DNA of 64,000 nucleotides from assembly GCF_037055355.1 (NCBI RefSeq), contig NZ_CP146350.1, positions 4,425,001-4,489,000 on the forward strand, read 5' to 3'. The position numbers were made by a program, and so were the translations under genes. Under the pieces are notes generated by a model. The model saw nothing but the letters and a program-made list of their open reading frames with translations, did not search any database and was not told the origin of the DNA. Origin of the DNA: Streptomyces sp. DG1A-41. GTDB lineage: Bacteria > Actinomycetota > Actinomycetes > Streptomycetales > Streptomycetaceae. Shown piece by piece: positions 44,242 to 54,049 of this stretch (the first letter of the stretch is position 1; each line of letters opens with the position of its first letter).

Positions 44242-45723
44242 TCAAGTCTGCGCCATGTCCACGAACCGCGAGTAGTGCCCCTGGAAGGCGACCGTGATCG
44301 TCGCCGTCGGGCCGTTTCGGTGCTTGGCCACGATCAGGTCGGCCTCGCCCGCGCGCGGCGACTCCTTCTCGTAGGCGTCCTCACGGTGCAGCAGGATGAC
44401 CATGTCGGCGTCCTGCTCGATGGAACCGGACTCACGCAGGTCGGAGACCATCGGCTTCTTGTCCGTGCGCTGCTCGGGACCACGGTTCAGCTGGGAGAGC
44501 GCGATGACCGGGATCTCCAGCTCTTTGGCCAGCAGCTTAAGGTTACGGGACATGTCCGAGACCTCCTGCTGACGGCTCTCGGCCCGCTTGGAACCGCCGG
44601 ACTGCATCAGCTGGAGGTAGTCGATGACCACCAGTCGGAGGTCATTGCGCTGCTTGAGGCGGCGGCACTTGGCGCGGATCTCCATCATCGACAGGTTCGG
44701 CGAGTCGTCGATATAGAGCGGGGCCGCCGAGACGTCCGGCATCCGCCGGGCCAGGCGCGTCCAGTCATCGTCGGTCATCGTGCCGGACCGCATGTGGTGC
44801 AGGGCGACCCGCGCCTCGGCGGACAGCAGACGCATCGCGATCTCGTTGCGCCCCATTTCCAGCGAGAAGATCACGCTCGGCAGGTTGTTCTTGATCGAGG
44901 CCGCCCGCGCGAAGTCCAGCGCTAGCGTCGACTTGCCCATGGCGGGACGCGCGGCGATGACGATCATCTGGCCCGGGTGCAGCCCGTTGGTGAGCGAGTC
45001 GAAGTCCGTGAAGCCCGTGGGCACACCGGTCATCTCGCCGCTGCGCGAGCCGATCGCCTCGATCTCGTCGAGCGCGCCCTCCATGATGTCGCCGAGCGGC
45101 AGATAGTCCTCGCTGGTGCGCTGCTCGGTGACCGCGTAGACCTCCGCCTGGGCGCGGTTGACGATCTCGTCGACGTCGTCATCGGCCGCGTATCCCATCT
45201 GCGTGATGCGGGTACCCGCCTCGACCAAGCGGCGCAGCACGGCCCGCTCGTGGACGATCTCCGCGTAGTAGGCGGCGTTGGCGGCCGTGGGCACCGTCTG
45301 GACGAGGGTGTGCAGATACGAGGCCCCGCCGACCTTGTTGATCTCGCCACGCTTGGTGAGCTCGGCGGCGATCGTGATGGGGTCGGCCGGCTCGCCCTTG
45401 GCATAGACGTCGAGGACGGCCTGGTAGATCGTCTCGTGGGCCGGCTTGTAGAAGTCGTGGCCCTTGAGGATCTCGACGACGTCGGCGATGGCGTCCTTGG
45501 AGAGCAGCATGCCGCCGAGGACGGACTGCTCTGCCTCGATGTCCTGCGGCGGTACCCGCTCGAAGGCCGGGGCGGCGCCGCCGTCCCATGCCCCGTTGTC
45601 CCTGCCGCGCTCGTGCTGCTCGTCGCGGCCCCGGGGCCCGTCGCCACGTCGGCGGGAGGCGGGCAGACGATCACTGGGACCGCTGTCGGCCCACGGGTCG
45701 TCCAAGGGCTCGGAAATGCTCAC
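44242..45723 (-). CDS. dnaB: replicative DNA helicase DnaB
   Basis: 493 residues. A 60-residue Arg/Gly/Asp-rich N-terminal leader precedes the DnaB N-terminal domain (VPPQDIEAEQSVLGGMLLS). The RecA-like helicase core has Walker A ARPAMGKSTLALDFA (about residue 259), Walker B LVVIDYLQLMQ and SGSIEQDADMVILLHR. No intein interrupts it. Hexameric 5'-3' helicase loaded at oriC by DnaA. The upstream 460 bp contain DnaA-like boxes. Confidence 0.97.
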   Translation of the reverse strand: MSISEPLDDPWADSGPSDRLPASRRRGDGPRGRDEQHERGRDNGAWDGGAAPAFERVPPQDIEAEQSVLGGMLLSKDAIADVVEILKGHDFYKPAHETIYQAVLDVYAKGEPADPITIAAELTKRGEINKVGGASYLHTLVQTVPTAANAAYYAEIVHERAVLRRLVEAGTRITQMGYAADDDVDEIVNRAQAEVYAVTEQRTSEDYLPLGDIMEGALDEIEAIGSRSGEMTGVPTGFTDFDSLTNGLHPGQMIVIAARPAMGKSTLALDFARAASIKNNLPSVIFSLEMGRNEIAMRLLSAEARVALHHMRSGTMTDDDWTRLARRMPDVSAAPLYIDDSPNLSMMEIRAKCRRLKQRNDLRLVVIDYLQLMQSGGSKRAESRQQEVSDMSRNLKLLAKELEIPVIALSQLNRGPEQRTDKKPMVSDLRESGSIEQDADMVILLHREDAYEKESPRAGEADLIVAKHRNGPTATITVAFQGHYSRFVDMAQT

Positions 45724-46183
45724 CGAGCCACCTCCTCCCGTCCGCCGCAGCAGACCTCGCCGTGCCTCTCTTTTCTACGGCACGGCACTGACAAATGAGA
45801 CGCCCAACTCCGGTTGGCCAGCGCCGGTTTTGTGGCGTTTTGAAAACCGGCGGACGGAGCGGGCGCCGGACCACGTTAGGCCTCTCGGCACCGTCAGCCA
45901 ATCTGGTTATCCACAGGCCATGTGGACGACGGCCCAGATGCTGTGGAGAACCCCTCAAAACCTGTGCACGACCCGGTGGACAGGCCTGTGAACAAGCATC
46001 GAACCGTCCCAACCAGAGGCATCTGACCTGCGGCTTTACCGTCCACCGGCTGTGCAGAAGAAAAACTTCCGCAACCGGTGCAAGATCGCTTCGGATGGCG
46101 CACAGCAGTGCGCATCATCGGACGGGAGGTAAGGGGCGCAAATCCGTTGCATCTCTTACCTGTGGACGATTAGATTGGTGCAC
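45724..46183. promoter_or_regulatory. dnaB-MATE divergent region with DnaA-like boxes
   Basis: 460 bp with dnaB and MATE promoters. One perfect TTATCCACA (45907-45915) and reverse one-mismatch boxes TCGTCCACA (45921-45929), TTCTCCACA (45942-45950) and TCGTCCACA (46161-46169). Weaker than the serS-side cluster. No gene recognised. Confidence 0.6.
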
Positions 46184-47521
46184 ATGACACAGGCCCCCGC
46201 GCGCCGACGAACCGGCCGGAGACAGCACGACCGAGAGATCGTCGCGTTGGCCGTGCCGGCCTTCGGCTCCCTCGTCGCCGAGCCTCTCTTCCTCATGACC
46301 GACACCGCCATCGTGGGCCATCTGGGCACGGCCCAACTCGCGGGACTCGGCGTCGCCTCGGCCCTGCTGCTGACCGCCGTCAGTGTCTTCGTCTTCCTCG
46401 CCTATGCCACGACAGCGGCGGTCGCCCGCCGCGTCGGCGCGGGTGACCTCCAAGCCGCCATCCGACAGGGCATGGACGGCATCTGGCTGGCACTGCTTCT
46501 CGGCGCTGCCGTCGTCGCCTTCGTCCTGCCGACGGCATCCGCCCTCGTCGACCTCTTCGGCGCCTCGGACGCGGCGGCTCCCTACGCCACCACGTACCTG
46601 CGCATCTCCGCGCTCGGCATACCGGCCATGCTCGTCGTCCTCGCCGCGACCGGTGTGCTCCGCGGCCTCCAGGACACCAAAACCCCTCTCTATGTGGCCA
46701 TCGCCGGATTCGTCGCCAACGGCGCTCTCAACGCGGGGCTCGTCTACGGCGCCGGCCTGGGGATCGCGGGCTCCGCCTGGGGCACCGTCATCGCCCAGTG
46801 GGGCATGGCCGTGGTCTATCTCGCGGTGGTTCTGCGCGGGGCGCACAAGCACGGTGCCTCACTCCGCCCGGACGCCGCCGGGATCAGGGCTTCGGCACAC
46901 GCCGGTGCGCCCCTGCTGGTTCGCACTCTCTCCCTGCGGGCGATCCTGTTGATCGCCACAGCGGTCGCCGCCCGTCTAGGTGATGCCGACATCGCCGCAC
47001 ACCAGATCATCCTGTCCCTGTGGAACCTGTTCGCTTTCGCCCTCGACGCCATCGCCATCGCGGGACAAGCCATCATCGGGCGCTACCTCGGAGCCGGTGA
47101 CGCACAAGGCGCCCGCGACGCCTGCCGTCGCATGGTGGAGTGGGGGATCGCCATCGGGGTCGTCCTCGGCGTCCTGGTCGTCATCACCCGACCGGCGTTC
47201 CTGCCGCTGTTCACCAGTGACTCCGCGGTCAAGGACGCGGCGCTGCCCGCCCTGCTCATCGTCGCCCTCTCACAGCCGATCTCCGGCATCGTCTTCGTCC
47301 TGGACGGAGTCCTGATGGGCGCCGGCGACGGCCCCTACCTGGCCTGGGCGATGCTGCTCACTCTGGCCATCTTCACCCCGGTCGCCGTGCTGGTGCCGGT
47401 ACTGGGCGGTGGGCTTACCGCCCTCTGGGCCACCATGACGCTGATGATGACCGTGCGGATGGTCACGCTGTGGCTCCGGACTCGCTCGGGCCGCTGGATC
47501 GTGACGGGCGCGACCCGCTGA
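46184..47521 (+). CDS. MATE efflux transporter (DinF type)
   Basis: 445 residues from ATG 46184 (TQAPARRRTGRRQHDREIVA); an in-frame TTG 9 bp upstream lacks any ribosome site. Twelve hydrophobic segments, MATE N-terminal bundle IVALAVPAFGSLVAEPLFLM and TAIVGHLGTAQLAGLGVA. Exports drugs or toxic metabolites with H+ or Na+ coupling; substrate unknown. Confidence 0.93.
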   Translation: MTQAPARRRTGRRQHDREIVALAVPAFGSLVAEPLFLMTDTAIVGHLGTAQLAGLGVASALLLTAVSVFVFLAYATTAAVARRVGAGDLQAAIRQGMDGIWLALLLGAAVVAFVLPTASALVDLFGASDAAAPYATTYLRISALGIPAMLVVLAATGVLRGLQDTKTPLYVAIAGFVANGALNAGLVYGAGLGIAGSAWGTVIAQWGMAVVYLAVVLRGAHKHGASLRPDAAGIRASAHAGAPLLVRTLSLRAILLIATAVAARLGDADIAAHQIILSLWNLFAFALDAIAIAGQAIIGRYLGAGDAQGARDACRRMVEWGIAIGVVLGVLVVITRPAFLPLFTSDSAVKDAALPALLIVALSQPISGIVFVLDGVLMGAGDGPYLAWAMLLTLAIFTPVAVLVPVLGGGLTALWATMTLMMTVRMVTLWLRTRSGRWIVTGATR

Positions 47522-47545
47522 TCGCCGGGCCCAGCCCGCACCGAT

Positions 47546-47559
47546 GTTTCACGTGAAAC
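47546..47559. other. parS site (perfect), first of a tandem pair
   Basis: GTTTCACGTGAAAC, 25 bp after the MATE stop; the 16-bp form 47545-47560 is also perfect. Confidence 0.95.
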
Positions 47560-47564
47560 ACCAT

Positions 47565-47578
47565 GTTTCACGTGAAAC
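47565..47578. other. parS site (perfect), second of a tandem pair
   Basis: GTTTCACGTGAAAC, 19 bp after the first copy in the same convergent intergenic gap. Confidence 0.95.
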
Positions 47579-47597
47579 GACGGTGGGGCCGAAACAA

Positions 47598-47633
47598 CGA
47601 TGGGGCCGCACCCCGAAGGGTGCGACCCCATCG
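47598..47633. terminator. bidirectional terminator between MATE gene and rplI
   Basis: CGATGGGGCCGCACCC and GGGTGCGACCCCATCG pair over 16 positions with one mismatch around a CGAA loop, just beyond the rplI stop on the minus strand. Confidence 0.88.
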
Positions 47634-47658
47634 CTCACTGCCTCAGCGAGCGCGATAC

Positions 47659-48105
47659 TCAGGCCGCGACGACCTCGATGTTGACCTTGGCGGCAACCTC
47701 GGGGTGCAGACGCACGGACGTCTCGTGAGCGCCCAGCGTCTTGATCGGCGAGCCCAGCTCGATGCGGCGCTTGTCGACCTCGGGGCCACCGGAAGCCTTG
47801 ATCGCGGAAGCGATGTCGGCCGGGGTGACGGAACCGAAGAGACGACCGGCGTCGCCGGAGCGGACAGCCAGGCGGACCTTGACGCCCTCGAGCTGGGCCT
47901 TCACCTGGTTGGCCTGCTCGATGGTCTGGATCTCGTGGATCTTGCGAGCACGACGGATCTGCTCGACGTCCTTCTCGCCACCCTTGGTCCAGCGGATAGC
48001 GAACTTCCGCGGGATCAGGTAGTTGCGAGCGTAACCGTCCTTGACGTCGACGACGTCGCCCGCGGCACCGAGGCCGGAGACCTCGTGGGTCAGGATGATC
48101 TTCAT
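47659..48105 (-). CDS. rplI: 50S ribosomal protein L9
   Basis: 148 residues. [32 protein letters not shown] is the N-terminal 23S rRNA-binding domain, followed by the long central helix and the C-terminal domain. Last gene of rpsF-ssb-rpsR-rplI. Confidence 0.97.
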   Translation of the reverse strand: MKIILTHEVSGLGAAGDVVDVKDGYARNYLIPRKFAIRWTKGGEKDVEQIRRARKIHEIQTIEQANQVKAQLEGVKVRLAVRSGDAGRLFGSVTPADIASAIKASGGPEVDKRRIELGSPIKTLGAHETSVRLHPEVAAKVNIEVVAA

Positions 48106-48123
48106 GTGTCGGTCACCCTTCCC

Positions 48124-48360
48124 TTATCGCGCGGTGGAGGTGTAGGGCAGCAGCGCCATCTCACGGCTGTTCTTGACGGCCGTGGCGACGTCACGCTGGT
48201 GCTGCGTGCAGTTGCCGGTCACGCGGCGGGCACGGATCTTGCCGCGGTCGGAAATGAACTTCCGCAGCATGTTCGTGTCCTTGTAGTCCACGTACGTGAC
48301 CTTGTCCTTGCAGAAAGCGCAGACCTTCTTCTTCGGCTTGCGCACAGGCGGCTTCGCCAT
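48124..48360 (-). CDS. rpsR: 30S ribosomal protein S18
   Basis: 78 residues. [20 protein letters not shown] keeps the two Cys of a possible zinc knuckle half, then [40 protein letters not shown]18 binds S6 in the small subunit platform. Zn-type (C+) paralogue judged from the CXXC-like pair. Confidence 0.96.
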   Translation of the reverse strand: MAKPPVRKPKKKVCAFCKDKVTYVDYKDTNMLRKFISDRGKIRARRVTGNCTQHQRDVATAVKNSREMALLPYTSTAR

Positions 48361-48404
48361 GATGTATCTCCTGTGTGATCAAGAAGTTTGGGTGCGAACC
48401 CGCC

Positions 48405-48992
48405 CTAGAAGGGGGGTTCGTCCGAGTAGCCGCCGCCAGCGCCGCCGCCGGAGCCACCGCCCCAACCGCCGCCACCGCCCTGGTTGCCACCGGCGGGAGC
48501 GCCGGTCGCCCACGGGTCGTCGGCGGGAGCGCCGCCGCCCTGCTGGCCGCCACCGGGGCCGCCGCCCCAGCCGCCGCCACCCTGGCCACCACCGCCACCG
48601 CCGCCGTACCCGCCCTGGCCACCGCGGCCAGTGGTTTTGGTGACCTTGGCCGTGGCGTTGCGCAGGCTGGCGCCGACTTCCTCGACATCCAGCTCGTAGA
48701 CCGTGCGCTTGACGCCCTCACGGTCCTCGTAGGACCGCTGCTTCAGCCGGCCCTGCACGATGACGCGCATGCCTCGCTGGAGCGATTCAGCGACGTTCTC
48801 CGCCGCCTGACGCCAGACCGAGCAGGTCAGGAAGAGGCTCTCGCCGTCCTTCCACTCGTTCGTCTGGCGGTCGAAGGTGCGGGGAGTGGACGCGACACGG
48901 AACTTCGCGACGGCCGCACCGGAGGGGGTGAAGCGCAGCTCGGGGTCGTCGACAAGATTGCCGACCACCGTGATGACGGTCTCGCCTGCCAT
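48405..48992 (-). CDS. ssb: single-stranded DNA-binding protein
   Basis: 195 residues. OB fold [45 protein letters not shown] long Gly-rich tail with QGGGWGG repeats precedes the acidic tip SDEPPF used for protein partners. Coats ssDNA at the fork. In the rpsF operon between rpsF and rpsR as in most bacteria. Confidence 0.97.
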   Translation of the reverse strand: MAGETVITVVGNLVDDPELRFTPSGAAVAKFRVASTPRTFDRQTNEWKDGESLFLTCSVWRQAAENVAESLQRGMRVIVQGRLKQRSYEDREGVKRTVYELDVEEVGASLRNATAKVTKTTGRGGQGGYGGGGGGGQGGGGWGGGPGGGQQGGGAPADDPWATGAPAGGNQGGGGGWGGGSGGGAGGGYSDEPPF

Positions 48993-49063
48993 GGGGGAAC
49001 CTCTCGGCGGGTTTGCTCTGGCTGCTTGCTACTCGAATCCCGGGATCAGCTGAGCGTGAGAGC

Positions 49064-49354
49064 TCAGTGGGTCTCGGGACGGAGGACCTTGGTCCGGAGG
49101 ACCGACTCGTTCAGGTTCATCTGGCGGTCGAGCTCCTTGACGACCGCAGGCTCAGCCTGAAGGTCGATGACCGAGTAGATACCCTCGGGCTTCTTCTTGA
49201 TCTCGTACGCGAGACGACGACGGCCCCAGGTGTCGACCTTCTCGACCTTTCCGCCGCCGTCACGGACGACAGAGAGGAAGTTCTCGATCAGCGGGGAGAC
49301 AGCGCGCTCCTCGACGTCGGGGTCGAGGATGACCATCACCTCGTAGTGACGCAT
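49064..49354 (-). CDS. rpsF: 30S ribosomal protein S6
   Basis: 96 residues from ATG 49354 ([20 protein letters not shown]) with AAAGGAGGTGGG ribosome site before it; longer frames to 50080 are antisense. Operon head; 71 bp to ssb. Confidence 0.96.
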   Translation of the reverse strand: MRHYEVMVILDPDVEERAVSPLIENFLSVVRDGGGKVEKVDTWGRRRLAYEIKKKPEGIYSVIDLQAEPAVVKELDRQMNLNESVLRTKVLRPETH

Positions 49355-49616
49355 GTGGAACCCACCTCCTTTGGACTCAGCGGCCACGGTCGTTCCGTGG
49401 CAGGAGGGTTGTGATGCGTAGCAACGGTATCGGCCACCACTGACAATCAGGGGTTCTGTGGAGAAGCCCTGCCGTGGCATGGGCAGACACCGGTGCGGAC
49501 AGTACAGAGTACCCGCACAGCGGCTTGCGGTTGAAATCCGGCCGCCAGGGCAGCCAATCTGTACACATCGGGTGTGTATGGCGCTACGATGCGCCGACTT
49601 TCGCAGGAGGTGCCCT

Positions 49617-49934
49617 ATGGCACAGGCAATGCGACCCAACACCGCTGGCGGCCTCTTCGCCACGGACGGCAAGCCCCACCCCCTCCAGGACACCCTGCTC
49701 GCGGTGACCCTGGCGCTGGGCATCACGTCGTTCGTCACGGCACTCATCGACGAGGACCTGCATCTGCTCAGCTCCTGGACCGGCCTGGTGGGCATTCTCA
49801 CCGGTGCGTACGGCCAGTGGGTGTCGGAGACGACCAGGGAGCGTTTCGGCCTGATCCTCGGCCTCGGTGCCGCGGCCGTCGGGTTCTTCCTGGGCATGGC
49901 GCACGGCGGTCTCTTCGGCGGTCTCATCGACTGA
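49617..49934 (+). CDS. small two-TM membrane protein
   Basis: 105 residues from ATG 49617 with GCAGGAGG 6 nt upstream. Hydrophobic segments [18 protein letters not shown] and [20 protein letters not shown] flank [20 protein letters not shown]. Conserved position beside femX in Streptomyces, as I recall; function unknown. Divergent from rpsF. Confidence 0.8.
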   Translation: MAQAMRPNTAGGLFATDGKPHPLQDTLLAVTLALGITSFVTALIDEDLHLLSSWTGLVGILTGAYGQWVSETTRERFGLILGLGAAAVGFFLGMAHGGLFGGLID

Positions 49935-50100
49935 CGCCAGGGACACTCCTTCTGAACACCGAGTGACGCCCCGGCCGACCGCGGGCCGGGGCGAAGGTTC
50001 CGTACGCCCAACCGGCGCGCATCCAAGGCGCAGTAGGCTTCGCGCGAGAGCCAGGAGCCCCTGACCCTATGGGGACACACCAGCCCGAGGAGCGCCCCGA

Positions 50101-51222
50101 ATGAGCCTGACCCTGAGGACCATCAGTCGCGAGCAGCATCTGGCCTACATCCAGAGCCTGCCGTCGGCGAGCCACATGCAGGTCCCGGCCTGGGCTGACG
50201 TCAAGGCGGAGTGGCGCTCCGAGAACCTCGGGTGGTTCGACGACAGGACGGGCGAGCTGGTCGGTGCCGGTCTGGTCCTCTACCGGCAGCTTCCCAAGAT
50301 CAAGCGCTACCTCGCCTATCTGCCCGAGGGTCCGGTCATCAACTGGTTCGCGCCGAATCTCCAGGACTGGATCGAGCCGATGCTGGCGCACCTGAAGCAG
50401 CAGGGCGCCTTCTCGGTGAAGATGGGCCCGCCGGTGGTCATCCGACGCTGGGAGGCCACCTCCATCAAGCAGGGCATCCAGAACCCCGATGTGAAGCGGC
50501 TGCGCGACATCGAGGCCGACCACATCGAGCCGCGCGCCTTCGAGGTCGCCGACAAGCTGCGCCGCATGGGCTGGCAGCAGGGCGAGGACGGCGGCGCCGG
50601 CTTCGGCGACGTCCAGCCCCGCTACGTCTTCCAGGTGCCGCTGGCCAACCGCTCCCTGGAAGAGGTCCACAAGAACTTCAACCAGCTGTGGCGCCGCAAC
50701 ATCAAGAAGGCCGAGAAGGCCGGTGTCGAGGTCGTCCAGGGCGGATACCAGGACCTCGAGGAATGGCAGCGGCTGTACGAGATCACGGCCGTGCGCGACC
50801 ACTTCCGGCCGCGCCCGCTGTCGTACTTCCAGCGCATGTGGACGGCCCTCAACAGCGAGGACCCCAACCGTATGCGGCTGTACTTCGCCCGGCACAACGG
50901 CGTGAACCTGTCGGCGGCGACGATGCTGATCGTCGGCGGGCACGTCTGGTACTCCTACGGCGCCTCCGACAACATCGGCCGCGAGGTCCGGCCCTCGAAC
51001 GCGATGCAGTGGCGGATGCTGCGCGACGCCTACGCGCTCGGCGCCACCGTCTACGACCTGCGCGGTATCTCCGACTCGCTGGACGAGACCGACCACCTCT
51101 TCGGTCTGATCCAGTTCAAGGTGGGTACGGGCGGCCAGGCCGCTGAGTACCTCGGCGAGTGGGACTTCCCGCTGAACAAGCTGCTCCACAAGGCGCTCGA
51201 CATCTACATGTCGCGCCGCTGA
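50101..51222 (+). CDS. femX: FemX-like lipid II:glycine transferase
   Basis: 373 residues. FemABX fold: [39 protein letters not shown], then the coiled-coil-free GNAT-like second half, [20 protein letters not shown]. FemX adds the first Gly of the interpeptide bridge to lipid II from Gly-tRNA, essential in S. coelicolor, whose wall has a Gly bridge to LL-Dap. Followed 83 bp later by the alanine-racemase-like gene. Confidence 0.92.
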   Translation: MSLTLRTISREQHLAYIQSLPSASHMQVPAWADVKAEWRSENLGWFDDRTGELVGAGLVLYRQLPKIKRYLAYLPEGPVINWFAPNLQDWIEPMLAHLKQQGAFSVKMGPPVVIRRWEATSIKQGIQNPDVKRLRDIEADHIEPRAFEVADKLRRMGWQQGEDGGAGFGDVQPRYVFQVPLANRSLEEVHKNFNQLWRRNIKKAEKAGVEVVQGGYQDLEEWQRLYEITAVRDHFRPRPLSYFQRMWTALNSEDPNRMRLYFARHNGVNLSAATMLIVGGHVWYSYGASDNIGREVRPSNAMQWRMLRDAYALGATVYDLRGISDSLDETDHLFGLIQFKVGTGGQAAEYLGEWDFPLNKLLHKALDIYMSRR

Positions 51223-51304
51223 CGTCACGTTCACTGCTTCTATACCTCTGATACACGGCAACCGCTGATACACGGCAACCACGAGAAAGGCTCCAGGTCC
51301 GGCC

Positions 51305-52336
51305 ATGGCGCTCACGCTCTACGTCGACACCGCGCGCTGGCGGGCGCACCACAAGCACGTGCAGGAGCAGTTTCCCGGCCTCGTGCCGGTCTGCAAGGGC
51401 AACGGCTACGGCTTCGGGCACGAGCGGCTGGCGGAGGAGGCCACGCGGCTGGGTTCGGACGTCCTCGCCGTCGGCACGACGTACGAGGCCGCACGGATCA
51501 AGGACTGGTTCAGCGGTGACCTGCTGGTGCTGACGCCGTACCGGCGCGGCGAGGAGCCCGTGCCCCTGCCGGACCGGGTCGTCCGCTCGGTCTCGTCGAT
51601 AGACGGCGTGTACGGCCTTGTCGGTGCCCGCGTGGTGATCGAGGTGATGTCCTCGATGAAGCGGCACGGCATCGGCGAGCAGGATCTGCCCCAGCTGCAC
51701 GCCGCCATCGAGAACATCCGCCTGGAAGGCTTCGCGATCCACCTGCCGCTGGACCGCACCGACGGCTCGGACGCGGTCGAGGAGGTCATCGGCTGGATGG
51801 ACCGGCTGCGCGCCGCCCGGCTGCCTCTGCACACCATGTTCGTCAGCCACCTCAAGGCCGAGGAACTCATCCGGCTCCAGCAGCAGTTCCCGCAGACCCG
51901 GTTCCGTGCCCGCATCGGCACGCGGCTGTGGCTGGGGGACCACGAGGCCACCGAGTACCGCGGGGCGGTCCTGGACGTCACGCGCGTGGCCAAGGGCGAG
52001 CGCTTCGGCTACCGCCAGCAGAAGGCGGCCTCCGACGGCTTCCTGGTGGTTGTGGCGGGCGGTACGTCGCACGGGGTGGGCCTGGAGGCTCCCAAGGCGC
52101 TGCACGGCGTCATGCCCCGCGCCAAGGGCGTCGCCCGCGCCGGTCTCGCGACGGTCAACCGGAACCTTTCTCCGTTCGTCTGGGGCGGCAAGCAGCGCTG
52201 GTTCGCAGAGCCGCCGCACATGCAGGTCTCGATCCTCTTCGTGCCCGCGGACGCGCCGGAGCCGAAGGTCGGCGAGGAGCTGGTGGCCCATCTGCGGCAC
52301 ACCACCACGCAGTTCGACCGGCTCGTGGACCGCTGA
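51305..52336 (+). CDS. alanine-racemase-like PLP barrel protein
   Basis: 343 residues. ALTLYVDTARWRAHHKHVQE, VCKGNGYGFGHERLAEEATR with the PLP Lys, ARIGTRLWLGDHEATEYRGA. The barrel domain of Alr is present but the C-terminal beta domain is atypical and Tyr general base is not obvious, so racemase activity is uncertain. Next to femX, it may act on the cell-wall amino acids; inference only. Confidence 0.8.
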   Translation: MALTLYVDTARWRAHHKHVQEQFPGLVPVCKGNGYGFGHERLAEEATRLGSDVLAVGTTYEAARIKDWFSGDLLVLTPYRRGEEPVPLPDRVVRSVSSIDGVYGLVGARVVIEVMSSMKRHGIGEQDLPQLHAAIENIRLEGFAIHLPLDRTDGSDAVEEVIGWMDRLRAARLPLHTMFVSHLKAEELIRLQQQFPQTRFRARIGTRLWLGDHEATEYRGAVLDVTRVAKGERFGYRQQKAASDGFLVVVAGGTSHGVGLEAPKALHGVMPRAKGVARAGLATVNRNLSPFVWGGKQRWFAEPPHMQVSILFVPADAPEPKVGEELVAHLRHTTTQFDRLVDR

Positions 52337-52367
52337 CCGGGCGCACGCACTCACCAGGCCCCACGCA

Positions 52368-52407
52368 GCGAAAGGCCGTACGCGGTTTCCCGTGTACGGC
52401 CTTTCGC
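52368..52407. terminator. bidirectional terminator
   Basis: GCGAAAGGCCGTAC (52368-52381) and GTACGGCCTTTCGC (52394-52407), perfect 14-bp arms, 12-nt loop, between convergent genes. Confidence 0.88.
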
Positions 52408-52416
52408 ATCGTTCGC

Positions 52417-53919
52417 TCAGAGTGAACCGCCCGTCGCGCCCCGCCTGCCCCACTCAACCTGAGGCCCTTCGAGCTGAGCGGCCGCGTGCCGGGCGGGACG
52501 GGCCGCGGGACCGAGGACGAAGACGTCCTCCGCGCCGTCGAGCACTCCGCCCGAGGGATCGTCGTCCCCGGACCGGCGCACGGGATCCCGCTCCGGCATG
52601 AAGATGTCGCGCACGATCACGACGCACAGATACAGCGTGCCCATCAGGTGCAGGCCGATGGCCCAGTGGTAGCCGTCGGTGGGCAGCCCCTTGTGGGCGT
52701 CTCCGCTGGTCGTGTACGCGAGGTACATCCAGATCCCCAGGAAGTACGCCACCTCGCAGGCCTGCCAGATCAGGAAGTCCCGCCACTTCGGCCGGGCCAG
52801 GGCGGCCAGGGGCACCAGCCACAGGACGTACTGCGGCGAGTAGACCTTGTTGGTGAGGATGAACGCCGCGACGATCAGGAAGGCGAGCTGGGCGAACCGC
52901 GGGCGGCGCGGTGCGGTCAGCGCGAGCACGGCGACACCCGCGCAGCACACCAGCATCAGCAGCGTGGCGAGCGTGTTGACGGTGTCGATGCTGAGCGGGT
53001 CGTCCGAGTTCTGGGCCATGATCAGCCAGAAGGAGCCGAAGTCGACGCCCCGTTCCTGGCTGAACGTGTAGAACTTCGACCAGCCCTCGAACGCGAAGAG
53101 CATCACCGGCCCGTTCACGACGACCCAGGCGATGACCGCACCACCCAGAGCCGTCCCGTACTCACGCCATTTGCCCGCGCGCCAGCACAGCACCAGCAGC
53201 GGCCCGAGGATCAGGAAGGGGTAGAGCTTGGCGGCCGTTGCAAGTCCCAGCAGGACGCCGAAGGCGAGGGAGCGGCCGCGTGACCACATCAGCATCGCCG
53301 CAGCCGTCAGGGCGACCGCCAGCAGATCCCAGTTGATGGTCGCCGTCAGCGCGGCGGCAGGCGCCAGGGCGACCAGCAGGCCGTCCCAGGGACGCCGGGC
53401 ATGGGTTCGGGTCACGCAGACGGCGATGACCGACGCGCATACCATCAGCATCCCGGCGTTGACCATCCAGTACCACTGCTCCTGGTCCTGGATGGTGCCG
53501 CTGCCGGGCGTGAGCCAGGAGGCGACCTCCATGAAGACGCCGGTGAGCACCGGGTACTCCAGGTACTGCATGTCGCCGGGGAGCTTGTCGAAGTACGGCA
53601 CGAGCCCGTCGGCGAAGCCACGTCCCTGGTAGAGGTGCGGGATGTCCGAGTAGCACGCGTGCGTGTACTGGGAGCTGGCACCGAAGAACCAGGCGCCGTT
53701 GTAGCAGGGCGCCTTCTGGACCAGGCCGAGGGCGAACATGCCGATCGCCACCAGCGCGATCACCCGCACGGGAGTCCACCAGGACGCCCCGAGCAGGGCA
53801 CGCCGCCCGAGCGGGCCGCCGATCAGCTCGCTGCCGGCCGCGGCGACCTCGTCCTCCTGGGTCGGCCGCACCGGGTCCGGCTCGTGGACGCTCGCTTGCG
53901 TCGATTCTGCACTGGGCAT
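52417..53919 (-). CDS. GT87-type polyprenol-dependent glycosyltransferase
   Basis: 500 residues from ATG 53919 (PSAESTQASVHEPDPVRP), about ten membrane helices. The first external loop GASSQYTHACYSDIPHLYQG contains the acidic residue expected in GT-C enzymes. GT87/DUF2029 members are often mannosyltransferases that use polyprenyl phosphate sugar. The frame runs to 54006, but that start lies in the degenerate parS copy. Confidence 0.85.
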   Translation of the reverse strand: MPSAESTQASVHEPDPVRPTQEDEVAAAGSELIGGPLGRRALLGASWWTPVRVIALVAIGMFALGLVQKAPCYNGAWFFGASSQYTHACYSDIPHLYQGRGFADGLVPYFDKLPGDMQYLEYPVLTGVFMEVASWLTPGSGTIQDQEQWYWMVNAGMLMVCASVIAVCVTRTHARRPWDGLLVALAPAAALTATINWDLLAVALTAAAMLMWSRGRSLAFGVLLGLATAAKLYPFLILGPLLVLCWRAGKWREYGTALGGAVIAWVVVNGPVMLFAFEGWSKFYTFSQERGVDFGSFWLIMAQNSDDPLSIDTVNTLATLLMLVCCAGVAVLALTAPRRPRFAQLAFLIVAAFILTNKVYSPQYVLWLVPLAALARPKWRDFLIWQACEVAYFLGIWMYLAYTTSGDAHKGLPTDGYHWAIGLHLMGTLYLCVVIVRDIFMPERDPVRRSGDDDPSGGVLDGAEDVFVLGPAARPARHAAAQLEGPQVEWGRRGATGGSL

Positions 53920-53991
53920 GCCGCACATCCTGCCGTACGCGTCTGTCAATACGCCGAGGGCCGCCGCACCGGGTAGGTGCGGCGGCCCATG

Positions 53992-54005
53992 TTTCACGTG
54001 AGACA
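53992..54005. other. degenerate parS (one mismatch)
   Basis: GTTTCACGTGAGAC, one base off the consensus, 9 bp from a perfect copy. Confidence 0.75.
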
Positions 54006-54013
54006 CCTTCGCG

Positions 54014-54027
54014 TTTCACGTGAAACA
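54014..54027. other. parS site (perfect)
   Basis: GTTTCACGTGAAAC between the GT87 start and the PBP stop. Confidence 0.95.
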
Positions 54028-54049
54028 CCCAAGCCGGGCGATCGGTCGG

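Noticed and set aside
53920..54006. Extended N-terminus of the GT87 protein (SHVKHG)
   Set aside because: Derived from a degenerate parS, no ribosome site.
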